A DNA stretch of 64,000 nt from Breoghania sp037026715. Lineage in GTDB: Bacteria; Pseudomonadota; Alphaproteobacteria; Rhizobiales; Stappiaceae. Below, in pieces: positions 15,476 to 22,571 of this stretch. Positions within the stretch are counted from its first letter, which is position 1; every line of letters starts with the position of its first letter. A program made the position numbers and the translations under genes. Below the pieces are notes generated by a model. The model was not told the origin of the DNA and searched no databases. It saw only the letters and a program-made list of their open reading frames with translations. The stretch lies in contig NZ_JBANCG010000005.1 in NCBI RefSeq assembly GCF_037026715.1, forward strand, positions 372,001 to 436,000, written 5' to 3'.

Positions 15476-16444
15476 ATGTTTAAAATCTTGCTCGAAAAAA
15501 GGTTCTTCTTGATCGCGAGTATTGTGGTTGCGCTGGCGGTAGCCGGCCAACTCTTTCTGTTTCAAGATGAAACAGCGCCTCCCCCCGAACCGGGCGCGCA
15601 CGCGCCGGATAACGGTGGCTCCGCGATCCGCGACAAGGACAACAAGCCAAGCTTCGAAGTCATCACAGTCCAGAACGCTTCGCGGCCTGCGCGCACAGAG
15701 ACCGTGGTCTCCCTCTCCGGCGAGGGCACGAGCGTCATGGTGACCGAAGCAGGCCCGCCCCCCTCTTTCGAGACAATGAGCAACATGGAGCTGGCCCGGC
15801 ACTTCAAGGAAGCGAGCGGGGAAGACCAGGCGACCATCATCAAGGTCATGAAGGCAAGGGATCAGCGCGCGACCGCCGTCGCCGGCGAGTTCTTTCCCGA
15901 AATGGTGCTCGCCAACGAGCACAACGCCTATATCCGCGTGGCGCGCGCGCTCGCGGGCCAGGCCGAAGCGGTCCCCTCCGATGTCATGCGCTCCGAAATG
16001 GCCGTTACAGCCGAGCCGACCACCTTCGCCGTGGAGAACACGGAAACCACCAACAGGGTTGGCGCCCGCCTCTTCGGCGCGAACTTCGCTTTCGAGCCGC
16101 AGGAAACCCAGTGGGCCTATATCCCCGATGGGGAAGAACACACCTTCACGTGGAAAGTCACGCCCAAGAGCGAGGGGAACCAGCAGATCACCGTCATCCT
16201 CGAAAACAAGCTGATTTTCGGCGATCAGGAAGTCACCCTCCCTGTCCGCCAGTTTCCGAAGACGATCACGGTCACCGTCGATATCTGGACCTGGATCGGC
16301 CGCGTTGCGGCGGGTGCCGATACGGCCGCCTCGACCGCCAAGAATATCGGGATCGTCATTGCATCGTTGAGCGGCCTGCTCGCCGCACTGGGCATCGGCG
16401 GCAGCGGCCTCGCCTTTGCTCGATGGCGCAAGACGCGCGCCTAG
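15476..16444 (+). CDS. Bitopic membrane protein with exposed domain, putative moron
   Basis: A 322-residue protein from ATG 15476, with GGAGG 7 nt upstream. It has an N-terminal membrane helix (about 10-30), a soluble part of roughly 250 residues rich in Thr, Glu and Val with a beta-type section (FTWKVTPKSEGNQQITVILE) and a second membrane helix near the C-terminus (about 289-315). The soluble domain may be periplasmic. No family is recognised. It lies against the direction of the operon and appears to split a minus-strand gene, so it was probably acquired as a cassette. Confidence 0.75.
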   Translation: MFKILLEKRFFLIASIVVALAVAGQLFLFQDETAPPPEPGAHAPDNGGSAIRDKDNKPSFEVITVQNASRPARTETVVSLSGEGTSVMVTEAGPPPSFETMSNMELARHFKEASGEDQATIIKVMKARDQRATAVAGEFFPEMVLANEHNAYIRVARALAGQAEAVPSDVMRSEMAVTAEPTTFAVENTETTNRVGARLFGANFAFEPQETQWAYIPDGEEHTFTWKVTPKSEGNQQITVILENKLIFGDQEVTLPVRQFPKTITVTVDIWTWIGRVAAGADTAASTAKNIGIVIASLSGLLAALGIGGSGLAFARWRKTRA

Positions 16445-16648
16445 AACACCACTGACGCCTGCACCGGAGGAATTGCGCTCTCGCGCGGTGGCACAGTCCG
16501 GCTTCCGCGCCGCCTGACGATCCGCTTTCACCGCCACGCTCTCCCCGCCGCACCGCTCCGCCGGAAGCGACAGCGCCAGAATGTTGATCACGCAGAACGC
16601 CACGACGGCAGCGACGATAGCCAGGCGCGTCCGGTCTTCCGGTTCCAT
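16445..16648 (-). pseudogene. 5' part of a small membrane-protein gene cut by the plus-strand cassette
   Basis: ATG 16648 has GAGGAGG at ideal spacing and follows the 78-residue gene by 10 nt. The frame encodes a membrane helix (TRLAIVAAVVAFCVINILAL) and then a charged tail. No stop occurs where a small gene should end: the frame continues as the antisense of the plus-strand gene for over 1 kb and closes only at 15365, in an ATGA overlap with the 83-residue HTH gene. I read this as a small gene whose 3' end (last about 12 codons before 15365) was separated from its 5' part by the insertion of 15419-16444. Confidence 0.45.
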
Positions 16649-16658
16649 CCCATCCTCC

Positions 16659-16895
16659 TCAGATCTCCACCGGCACCACGTGCCGGCCGCTGTCGTCGGG
16701 CAGTGTGTCGAGCTGCGCTTCCGCCGCATCGAGCAGGGAGCGCAGCCGGGCGATCTCCTCGCGCGGCAGCAAGGGCCCGTGTGCATCGCGCGGCAGGCAC
16801 AGGCGCACGAACTGCGCACCCGTCTCCATTCGCACCGCTGCCGCGCCCACGTAGCGCGCCGCGCCCAGCGGATCGGTCGGCCGCGCGCGGGTCAT
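16659..16895 (-). CDS. Small phage protein (78 residues), unknown
   Basis: Starts at ATG 16895 in an ATGA overlap with the preceding gene. It carries a VRMETGAQFVRLCLPRDAHG strand-like segment and a helical LRSLLDAAEAQLDTL part. No family is recognised. Its place in a chain of overlapping genes is the main support. Confidence 0.6.
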   Translation of the reverse strand: MTRARPTDPLGAARYVGAAAVRMETGAQFVRLCLPRDAHGPLLPREEIARLRSLLDAAEAQLDTLPDDSGRHVVPVEI

Positions 16896-17335
16896 GGCGT
16901 AATCTCCCAGCCATCCGCCCCGCGCCGCAGCACGCCTTTCAGCGCCAGCCGCGTGACGAGCGAGCCCGCAGCCCGCCCCACGCCGGCCGCTTCAGCCGCC
17001 GCTTCCACCAGGTCCTCGCCCGTCAGCCGGTCGCGCGCCGAAATCGCCGCCAGCGCCAGGAAAAGCCGGCGCTCGGCCGGCGTCATCGGCGGCACCCCGC
17101 CGGCAAGCCAGATGTGCTGCAGGTAGCCGTCGCGCACCGAAAAGGCGCAGCGCCGGGAAAACACCAGCTCGTGCATGGCGGCGGAGGCACGCATCGTCGA
17201 AATCCCGAGCCCGGCCATCACCGCCAGCGTGTCGACACCCTCCGGGTGTGCTTCAACGAGATCGGGCAGCGCGGCGGCAAGCGCCGCCGCATCGCGCATC
17301 AGTCGGGTGCTCCGGTCGATCAGGATGCACGTCAT
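16892..17335 (-). CDS. Winged-helix-like phage protein, unknown
   Basis: A 147-residue protein with two segments that look like winged-helix units: LVEAHPEGVDTLAVMAGLGI with a following recognition-like helix, and SARDRLTGEDLVEAAAEAAG followed by VTRLALKGVLRRGADGWEI, which has the wing pattern. Both ends overlap neighbours by 4 nt. Probably a DNA-binding regulator of the early region; the family is not recognised. Confidence 0.6.
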   Translation of the reverse strand: MTCILIDRSTRLMRDAAALAAALPDLVEAHPEGVDTLAVMAGLGISTMRASAAMHELVFSRRCAFSVRDGYLQHIWLAGGVPPMTPAERRLFLALAAISARDRLTGEDLVEAAAEAAGVGRAAGSLVTRLALKGVLRRGADGWEITP

Positions 17336-17649
17336 GCCGCAGCCCCTTCACGCTCAGTGCGCGGCTTGCGCCGCCGCCGGCGCGGGCGGGCGGACGACAC
17401 CGGCCGCGCGCCCAGGTCCTCCAGCGCCCGGTTGATTTCGCGCAAGCTCCGCGCCCGGTGGGCGATGATCAGCCGCGTCAGCGCCGCGTCGCATCCGTCC
17501 CGGTCGCGCATCCGGCGGCGCGTCTCGATTCCGTACCCGCCTTCTTCCGGCGCGGACCCGCTTTCGCAACGCCGCGCCGCCAGCCACGCATCCACGCTCG
17601 CCAGCGCCGCATCCATGTCCGCTTCTCGCACCCGGGAGGCTTTGCTCAT
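17332..17649 (-). CDS. Small basic phage protein, unknown
   Basis: A 105-residue protein, ATGA overlaps on both sides. A helical N-terminus (ADMDAALASVDAWLAARR) is followed by an Arg-rich C-terminal tail (about 85-100, RPRRRRRKPRTER), suggesting nucleic acid contact. No family is recognised. Confidence 0.55.
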   Translation of the reverse strand: MSKASRVREADMDAALASVDAWLAARRCESGSAPEEGGYGIETRRRMRDRDGCDAALTRLIIAHRARSLREINRALEDLGARPVSSARPRRRRRKPRTEREGAAA

Positions 17650-18143
17650 GACCGCTTCGAAGCCTCCTCGATGCCCGCTAGATGATGATCGATGGTCACC
17701 AGCGCCTCGATCGCCTCCCTCACCTCGCGGCGCAGCTCAAGCGACCGCACTTCCTCGGCCGTGATGGTGCCGCCGGAAGAAAGCGCCTCGCACAGGCGCG
17801 CGACGGCTTCGCCGCCCTCGCGCGCCACATCGGCAATCTCGCGTGCCCAGTCCGAAGCCGTGCCCGCACCGGGAAGCGGCACGAACACGCCGCCGGCAAT
17901 GCGGCACAGCTCCACCAGCCCCGCCGCACCGCCATCGAGCGTCAGGTCGAGAAACACGTCGAGCGGGCAATGCGTGTCGCGGTGGCGGTCGCTCAGGGCG
18001 TTGCCATAGTCGGAAAGCGTCTGCGGCCCGACGCGCGTGATCGATGAGGCCGATTCCTGTCCGCCGCAGGCCTTCACCTGGCGCCGCACGGCCAGTTTCA
18101 GCCGGGCGCGATCCTTGTCGGAGGAAGCGCGGGAAAGGCTCAT
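17646..18143 (-). CDS. Phage regulatory protein, CII/CP76-like
   Basis: A 165-residue protein that fits the Phage_CP76 (CII-like) regulators: an N-terminal region with a helix-turn-helix-like SSITRVGPQTLSDYGNALSD, then DTHCPLDVFLDLTLDGGAAG and the hydrophobic LVELCRIAGGVFVPLP segment that is characteristic of the family, and a helical C-terminus. Members control the lysis-lysogeny choice in P2-like and related phages. It is the second gene of the rightward-starting minus-strand early operon, directly after the Cro-like gene (ATGA overlap), the classical cII place. Confidence 0.78.
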   Translation of the reverse strand: MSLSRASSDKDRARLKLAVRRQVKACGGQESASSITRVGPQTLSDYGNALSDRHRDTHCPLDVFLDLTLDGGAAGLVELCRIAGGVFVPLPGAGTASDWAREIADVAREGGEAVARLCEALSSGGTITAEEVRSLELRREVREAIEALVTIDHHLAGIEEASKRS

Positions 18144-18433
18144 GCCGCGTCTCCCGGGATTTTTGCGACATCGCGGGATGACTTGGCTGCCGACAAACGC
18201 AATGATCGCGTCGTTCCGACGCTTGCAGGCGCCCGTTGCAGATCCTCGGCACTACCGCTCTCTGCAACGTAGGCTTCATGAGCAAGCATCTCGTAGAGCT
18301 TTTGGAGCGGACCTTGTAGCGCTTGGTGGCCGTTCTCAATCCGAGAGACGTGCCCACGATCTCTAAGCCCGAGCCGACTGGCCATCTCACATTGAGTGAG
18401 ACCTAGGCGTTTTCGGATGTCCAAGGGCGTCAT
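18140..18433 (-). CDS. Cro-like XRE regulator
   Basis: A 97-residue protein with an N-terminal helix-turn-helix (MTPLDIRKRLGLTQCEMASR then LGLRDRGHVSRIENG) and a Ser/Ala-rich C-terminus. It is the first gene of the minus-strand early operon and is divergent from the CI-like gene at 18555. ATG 18433 has no good ribosome binding site; a GTG at 18454 lies only 20 nt from the operator, so a nearly leaderless message is possible. It is expected to bind the same operator as the repressor. Confidence 0.75.
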   Translation of the reverse strand: MTPLDIRKRLGLTQCEMASRLGLRDRGHVSRIENGHQALQGPLQKLYEMLAHEAYVAESGSAEDLQRAPASVGTTRSLRLSAAKSSRDVAKIPGDAA

Positions 18434-18473
18434 GTCGAAGCTGGGAGGTTCCACGCGAGTGATCCCATTGCAA

Positions 18474-18488
18474 GTAGCAGAACGCTAC
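18474..18488. promoter_or_regulatory. Immunity operator, GTAGC-N5-GCTAC palindrome
   Basis: A perfect 5-bp inverted repeat with a 5-bp centre in the 100-bp gap between the divergent Cro-like and CI-like genes; a further half-site GCTAC is at 18506-18510. The same palindrome with another centre recurs at 20557-20571. Length and symmetry suit a dimeric HTH repressor. Confidence 0.65.
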
Positions 18489-18554
18489 AAAAACAACACC
18501 ACTTCGCTACAAGGTCAACCCCAAAAGCGCGGGCGAACGTGGCATGATGCCACC

Positions 18555-18947
18555 ATGGACCCGAACGAACGCCTGACCAGAGCAAGATTAGCCAAAGGCA
18601 TCCGGTACGCATCGCGCGCCGCGAAAGCACTTGGAATTCCCCCATCGACCTATAATGCACACGAAAACGGCACTCGTAATTTCGACGAAAAGGCCGAGAC
18701 TTACGCTAAATTCTTCGGGGTCGACGCAGAATGGCTGCTAACTGGCCGCGGGCGCGGCCCCGAAGAGCAGCGAATAGACGAGAAGCTCATCGCTGGCGCT
18801 AGCAGCAATGATGTGGATTTATGGCGCCAGGCTTGGGCGCTGGCCAAGGACGCAGAGGCGAATCACATCAAAGCAAAACTGGGTATGCATGACCTGATGC
18901 GGCTCGCAGGCGACTTTTTTGACGAGCTAAAGCAAAATTCCAAATAG
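18555..18947 (+). CDS. Short CI-like repressor without S24 peptidase domain
   Basis: A 130-residue protein from ATG 18555. The N-terminus has the HTH pattern of alphaproteobacterial prophage repressors (YASRAAKALGIPPSTYNAHE), followed by KFFGVDAEWLLTGRG, as in many CI-like proteins. These usually continue into an S24 self-cleavage domain; here the chain ends after a helical segment of about 60 residues and there is no AG cleavage site or Ser/Lys dyad. So it should bind the operator but cannot be inactivated by RecA-stimulated self-cleavage. Divergent from cro-like gene. Confidence 0.78.
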   Translation: MDPNERLTRARLAKGIRYASRAAKALGIPPSTYNAHENGTRNFDEKAETYAKFFGVDAEWLLTGRGRGPEEQRIDEKLIAGASSNDVDLWRQAWALAKDAEANHIKAKLGMHDLMRLAGDFFDELKQNSK

Positions 18948-19026
18948 CTCTTCAAGAGTCGTATTTACATATCGCCCATAAGAAATAAGACTAAGGGCGC
19001 ATATTTTGCCGCTACGGGAGAGCGAG

Positions 19027-19278
19027 ATGGATGATTTTATTTCAGATTTAGGGCGCTATAAATTTAGACTAGGGAGGAGTACAGGCGATCGATTTGAAGA
19101 ATTTATCGCCCTCGCAATTCACTATGATCTGTTTATGTGCCTTAGATTTGAAGCCCTCGCCAATTACAGCCAGCTCCAGCTCGAACTTTTGACAGAGTGC
19201 CAAAAAGAGGAGATCATTCGACTGTTCGAAGAGCGCCTATCGATTGCTATGGCTACACCCAGGATCCTAAGGCAATGA
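19027..19278 (+). CDS. Small cargo protein, unknown
   Basis: An 83-residue protein from ATG 19027, supported by GGGAG upstream; the stop overlaps the start of the PAS-like gene (ATGA), so both are likely coexpressed. Acidic and aromatic N-terminus (MDDFISDLGRYKF), then helices. It lies in an AT-richer patch (18950-19290) that differs from the phage genes around it. No family is recognised. Confidence 0.6.
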   Translation: MDDFISDLGRYKFRLGRSTGDRFEEFIALAIHYDLFMCLRFEALANYSQLQLELLTECQKEEIIRLFEERLSIAMATPRILRQ

Positions 19279-19868
19279 CTGATTTTGTGGAACCACAAAG
19301 TCTTGTTTCGGTAGCGGCGGGTAACGTCGGCGAAATTGCCCAGCGCCTCTTAAGGTTGTGGCGGCATGGCGACCTGACGTTCGACAACTTGGCACCGATT
19401 AGTGACCGTCTTATCGTTCTTTCCGGTACGGTCGGTGCCGACGCCACGCCACCTATTTTATTTGTTGGACCAGCTAGCTACGCCAGTGGCGTCATGGGCC
19501 CGCAATGGCATACCGAACCGGAGCTAGCCGGCAATCGGCTTGCGTCGGATTATAAACGCCTGATATCCGAGTCGTATCAAATCATCCCGCAAACTTGCGA
19601 ACCGACCTGTGATCGCATTTCCAGTCGTCTTTTCGATCTCGATGGACGACAGGTTCGCGTTCTCTACGACCGCCTGCTATTGCCTATTGTGCAGCCTAAA
19701 GGCGCGCTGCAGATCATTTGCTACTCTCGCGGCCTCGATACAGAGCGGCAAGACGCGCTATCATTTCCTTGGCGCCTTCGGCTGGTAAGCCGACAAAATA
19801 TAAGGCTTCAAGGTCACCTTCCACCGGAGGCGCGTCGAACCGAATTGCCTCGGGATAACACTCTGTAA
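19275..19868 (+). CDS. PAS-like single-domain protein (PAS_5 type), C-terminus altered
   Basis: A 197-residue frame. Residues about 15-155 follow the pattern of stand-alone alphaproteobacterial PAS_5 proteins: an N-terminal helix with LRLWRHGDLTFDNLAPISDR, a central FVGPASYASGVMGPQW strand/loop and the closing VRVLYDRLLLPIVQPKGALQ strands. No output domain follows. The last 45 residues or so overlap the convergent gene on the other strand by 155 nt and read like antisense sequence, so the original 3' end was probably replaced when the neighbour was joined. Ligand or partner unknown. Confidence 0.55.
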   Translation: MTDFVEPQSLVSVAAGNVGEIAQRLLRLWRHGDLTFDNLAPISDRLIVLSGTVGADATPPILFVGPASYASGVMGPQWHTEPELAGNRLASDYKRLISESYQIIPQTCEPTCDRISSRLFDLDGRQVRVLYDRLLLPIVQPKGALQIICYSRGLDTERQDALSFPWRLRLVSRQNIRLQGHLPPEARRTELPRDNTL

Positions 19869-20430
19869 AGCCCCATTTGATTGCAGTCCCCCTTAAGGCA
19901 TGCCTCGGCCGCATCCACCCATAGAGGTAGCTGGGCCTCCACAATTGGCACGCCAGGACCGATGCCATCTGTACGAACAGCACAGATAGCGCGTGCCCTG
20001 CCCAGTCGTGCCCTACCCATCCTTCGCCAATATATGCAACGTCCCCGCCGATCCGGTCAGCAAAGCCCGTTTGGTTTCGTGCGAGTTCCACGGGCCCCCC
20101 TGACGAGGATTTGTAGGCGCGCGGAAAATACTCATTCCAGTATCGCCGAAGCGACCATCCACCCGTTCGCTGGAGCCTCGCGGCAACCATCGCCACCAAC
20201 GAACCATCCTTGTCGAGGCCCGCAATCCAAAACCCATCTTCGGGCGGAGTTGTATTAATTGCCCTCCTAAAGTGCTCTCCTATGTATTTTTTTTCTGTTT
20301 CGCTTGCCAGCAATTCAATTTCCTCCCAATCCGTGCCGACTTTTAGATCATATATTTTTTCTTCTACAATCTTGTCTCTTAAGTATTGTAGAGCTTGAGA
20401 CGCTTCGATTGCATTTTCCGCGTTGTACAT
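19714..20430 (-). CDS. GNAT-acetyltransferase-like protein, cargo gene
   Basis: A 238-residue protein from ATG 20430, with CGGAGATGG upstream. The order of elements suggests a GNAT fold: a helical N-terminus, strands with FWIAGLDKDGSLVAMVAARL, a central GGDVAYIGEGWVGHDWAGHA segment leading into a long helix, and a final LEALYFVGLP strand. The classical acetyl-CoA loop Q/RxxGxG/A is not evident, so the assignment is tentative and the substrate unknown. Its C-terminus overlaps the convergent PAS-like gene tail to tail by 155 nt. Confidence 0.5.
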   Translation of the reverse strand: MYNAENAIEASQALQYLRDKIVEEKIYDLKVGTDWEEIELLASETEKKYIGEHFRRAINTTPPEDGFWIAGLDKDGSLVAMVAARLQRTGGWSLRRYWNEYFPRAYKSSSGGPVELARNQTGFADRIGGDVAYIGEGWVGHDWAGHALSVLFVQMASVLACQLWRPSYLYGWMRPRHALRGTAIKWGFTECYPEAIRFDAPPVEGDLEALYFVGLPAEGAKEMIARLAALYRGRESSK

Positions 20431-20538
20431 ATTCCATCTCCGTAGTTGCTTCAGCAACCAACCCTTAGGTTCTCCCTCTTTCGCTCACAAGGACCCGCCC
20501 TCCCCGGCAAATAGGCTTGACGGCGGGAAGCTTCGTGT

Positions 20539-20742
20539 TCATTTTGTAGCGATCTTGTAGCTTTTTGCTACATGCAATGCGGTTTGTGTATCTGGCTCGC
20601 TTATGTGCTCAGCGCACAGCGCCACAAAGTAGACCGTCCAACGTTGACGGCAATCTCTACAGAGACGTTTTCGAGGGATAGCGATGCAACCGTGGCGACA
20701 TCCTAATCGAGAGATTGCAATAGCGAGAGCTCCCGCATTCAT
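20539..20742 (-). CDS. Putative small zinc-ribbon-like protein
   Basis: A 67-residue frame from ATG 20742 with GGAGA upstream. It carries GCRHGC and, 10 residues on, RLCRDCRQRW, a possible four-Cys zinc site. Its last codons overlap the second operator (20546-20571). It would be transcribed away from the operon at 20773. The Cys arrangement makes it worth listing, but with no known family it could be a chance frame. Confidence 0.35.
   Translation of the reverse strand: MNAGALAIAISRLGCRHGCIAIPRKRLCRDCRQRWTVYFVALCAEHISEPDTQTALHVAKSYKIATK
20546..20571. promoter_or_regulatory. Second operator, GTAGC direct repeat plus GTAGC-N5-GCTAC palindrome
   Basis: GTAGC at 20546-20550 and 20557-20561 and GCTAC at 20567-20571; the last two form GTAGC-TTTTT-GCTAC, the same architecture as the cI/cro operator at 18474-18488. 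It lies about 200 bp upstream of the plus-strand operon that starts at 20773, and may let the phage repressor silence that operon, including integrase. Confidence 0.6.
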
Positions 20743-20772
20743 ATCTTTCATCTCCGCGGCGGAGGTAGCCAC

Positions 20773-20931
20773 ATGACCACCCTCTCCTACATCTCCGGCG
20801 TCATAGCTGTGCTCGTCTGCTTCCTCGTTGTGGCATATGCGCAGTTATCAACCTTCCATCGCCACCGCTCACTTCCCGGTTGGCGCGCTATTGATGCGCG
20901 GTCGTTGCCGCAATCCAAAATGGAGATCTGA
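20773..20931 (+). CDS. Small single-pass membrane protein (52 residues)
   Basis: ATG 20773 with GGAGG 8 nt upstream; the stop is 4 nt before the start of the GapR-like gene, whose ribosome binding site GGAGATC lies inside this gene. A membrane helix (YISGVIAVLVCFLVVAYAQL) is followed by a basic tail with several His and Arg residues, giving an N-out or N-in single-pass protein. The family is not recognised. Confidence 0.65.
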   Translation: MTTLSYISGVIAVLVCFLVVAYAQLSTFHRHRSLPGWRAIDARSLPQSKMEI

Positions 20932-20934
20932 CCC

Positions 20935-21600
20935 ATGACCGGCACCAACGGCAGCGCGGCGGATCACCTGCGCAGCTTCGTCGATCGCATTGCGCGGCTC
21001 GAAGAAGAGAAAAAGGCCATCGCCACCGACATCAAGGATGTCTACGCCGAAGCCATCGCGATGGGCTTCGACCGGAAGGCGCTGCGCACCGTCGTCAAGG
21101 AATCGATGGAGACGGCAGACCAGCGCAGCCAGCGCGAGGAAATCGAGGCGATTACCGATCTCTACCGCGGCTCGCTTGGCATGCTCGATGGAACGCCGCT
21201 CGGCCAGGCCGCGCGCAAGCGTGTCTCGCGGCCCGCGTCCGACGATGACGACGACAGCGGCAAAGAGGCCGGCGAAGGTGCCGACGGGCCGGAACCAGAG
21301 GCCAGCGATGATCCGGACATCGACGCCGATGGCACGTTGTCTCCCGAGGCGATCGAGGCCGCCCGCACCGAGGGCGAGACGGCAGCGCATGCCGGCAGGC
21401 GCGTCACGGAAAACCCCTTCCTTGCTGACGATCCCCGCCGCGCCGCTTGGGATGAAGGCTGGTGCCGCGCCGCCGGTTCCGACGGCATGGACATTCCCGC
21501 CGCCTGGCGCCGGAAGAAGTCAGCGAAGCGCAAGCCCAGCCAGATGCCCGGCAGCGGCGCCGGTAGTGAGGCCGGGGGTGAGGCCGGAGGTCAGAAATGA
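20935..21600 (+). CDS. GapR-RMF-like fusion protein
   Basis: A 221-residue protein with two recognisable ends. Residues about 8-55 match GapR (DUF2312): LRSFVDRIARLEEEKKAIAT followed by IKDVYAEA, the coiled-coil that in Caulobacter clamps overtwisted DNA ahead of replication and transcription. An acidic linker (101-135) leads to residues about 140-178, which resemble ribosome modulation factor (ARTEGETAAHAG, then NPF and AAWDEGWCRA). RMF binds 30S/70S ribosomes in stationary phase. Overlaps the AAA+ gene by 4 nt. Function as a fusion is unknown. Confidence 0.75.
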   Translation: MTGTNGSAADHLRSFVDRIARLEEEKKAIATDIKDVYAEAIAMGFDRKALRTVVKESMETADQRSQREEIEAITDLYRGSLGMLDGTPLGQAARKRVSRPASDDDDDSGKEAGEGADGPEPEASDDPDIDADGTLSPEAIEAARTEGETAAHAGRRVTENPFLADDPRRAAWDEGWCRAAGSDGMDIPAAWRRKKSAKRKPSQMPGSGAGSEAGGEAGGQK

Positions 21601-22571
21601 GAAACGTGCAGGAAATCACCCCGACCGAGATCCGCCGCAAGGGGAGCAACCGCAAGGCGGCCGCCGGTGCGGCGGCGGCAACCGAGCGCCTGCGCAACAT
21701 ACTCGGCAACCGGGCGGAGGTGCTGGCTCCCGACGATGCAGAAGAGCCGATTCTGCACCCGTCCGTGCGCGGCGCCGTCTATGAATGGCTGAGCGAGATC
21801 AACGCCCAAAAGGAACTGGCCGCCGTCGGCATCAAGCCCCGCTCGACCGGGCTTCTGTCCGGCCCTCCCGGCTGCGGAAAGACGACGCTCGCCCACCATC
21901 TGGCCGCTCGCCTCGGCGTTCCGCTGGTCAATGTCGGTTCGGAGAACCTGTTCGAGTCCTATCTTGGCGCCAGCGAGCAGAACGTTGCCACGCTGTTCGA
22001 TCGTCTGAGGCGCTCGGAGGATCGCTGCATCGTGTTCCTCGACGAACTCGACGCGATCGGCGCTAAGCGCGAGAACAACAACACCGGCGGTGCCGACAAT
22101 GCCCGTACGTCGATGCTGACGGTGCTTCTGCGGCGCATCGAGAACTTTGACGGCATCCTGATCGGTGCGACGAACCGTGCCGACAGCCTCGACCCCGCGC
22201 TCTGGCGGCGCTTCGGCATGCAGATCGAGGTTGCCCTGCCCGACGAGGATGCCCGCTTCGCGATCCTGAAGCGCTACGGCATGCCCTTCGCTTTCGACGA
22301 GGATCTGCTCGATCTCCTCGCCGCACTGACCGAGGGCGCCGCCCCCTCGCTGCTGCGCCAGCTCATGGAAGGCGTCAAGCGCCGTCTGGTGCTGGGCGCA
22401 CGCATGCGCCGGCCGGCGACGAGCGCGACAGATGCCTTTCTTGGCGTCGTCGGCCAGACGGCGCCGCACCCGGACTATGAGCCGCCGGCGCTCTGGCGCA
22501 CCCCGGGCGCACACGACCTCGATATCGGTCCGTGGCCGCCGGCGCGCGAGGCGACCGCAGAAGGCGGATAG
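21597..22571 (+). CDS. Phage AAA+ ATPase (FtsH/SpoVK-like core)
   Basis: A 324-residue protein with one AAA+ module: Walker A GPPGCGKTT at 89-97, Walker B CIVFLDELDAIG from 144, sensor 1 ILIGATNRADSL and an arginine finger region PALWRRF. The N-terminal 80 residues form a helical adaptor; there is no protease domain, so it is a remodelling ATPase, not FtsH itself. Related stand-alone ATPases occur in alphaproteobacterial phages. It is translationally coupled to the GapR-RMF-like gene (ATGA), suggesting a joint function, for example on host replication, transcription or ribosomes. Confidence 0.85.
   Translation: MRNVQEITPTEIRRKGSNRKAAAGAAAATERLRNILGNRAEVLAPDDAEEPILHPSVRGAVYEWLSEINAQKELAAVGIKPRSTGLLSGPPGCGKTTLAHHLAARLGVPLVNVGSENLFESYLGASEQNVATLFDRLRRSEDRCIVFLDELDAIGAKRENNNTGGADNARTSMLTVLLRRIENFDGILIGATNRADSLDPALWRRFGMQIEVALPDEDARFAILKRYGMPFAFDEDLLDLLAALTEGAAPSLLRQLMEGVKRRLVLGARMRRPATSATDAFLGVVGQTAPHPDYEPPALWRTPGAHDLDIGPWPPAREATAEGG

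Noticed and set aside
15365..16648. A single minus-strand protein of over 400 residues
   Set aside because: Beyond the first 65 or so residues its composition (Asp, His, Arg, Gly-rich) is typical of antisense to a real gene, and the plus-strand frame has a good ribosome binding site and membrane helices.
20572..20700. Plus-strand frame of 42 codons starting at ATG 20572 right after the second operator
   Set aside because: No ribosome binding site, unremarkable peptide; more likely an untranslated leader of the operon at 20773.
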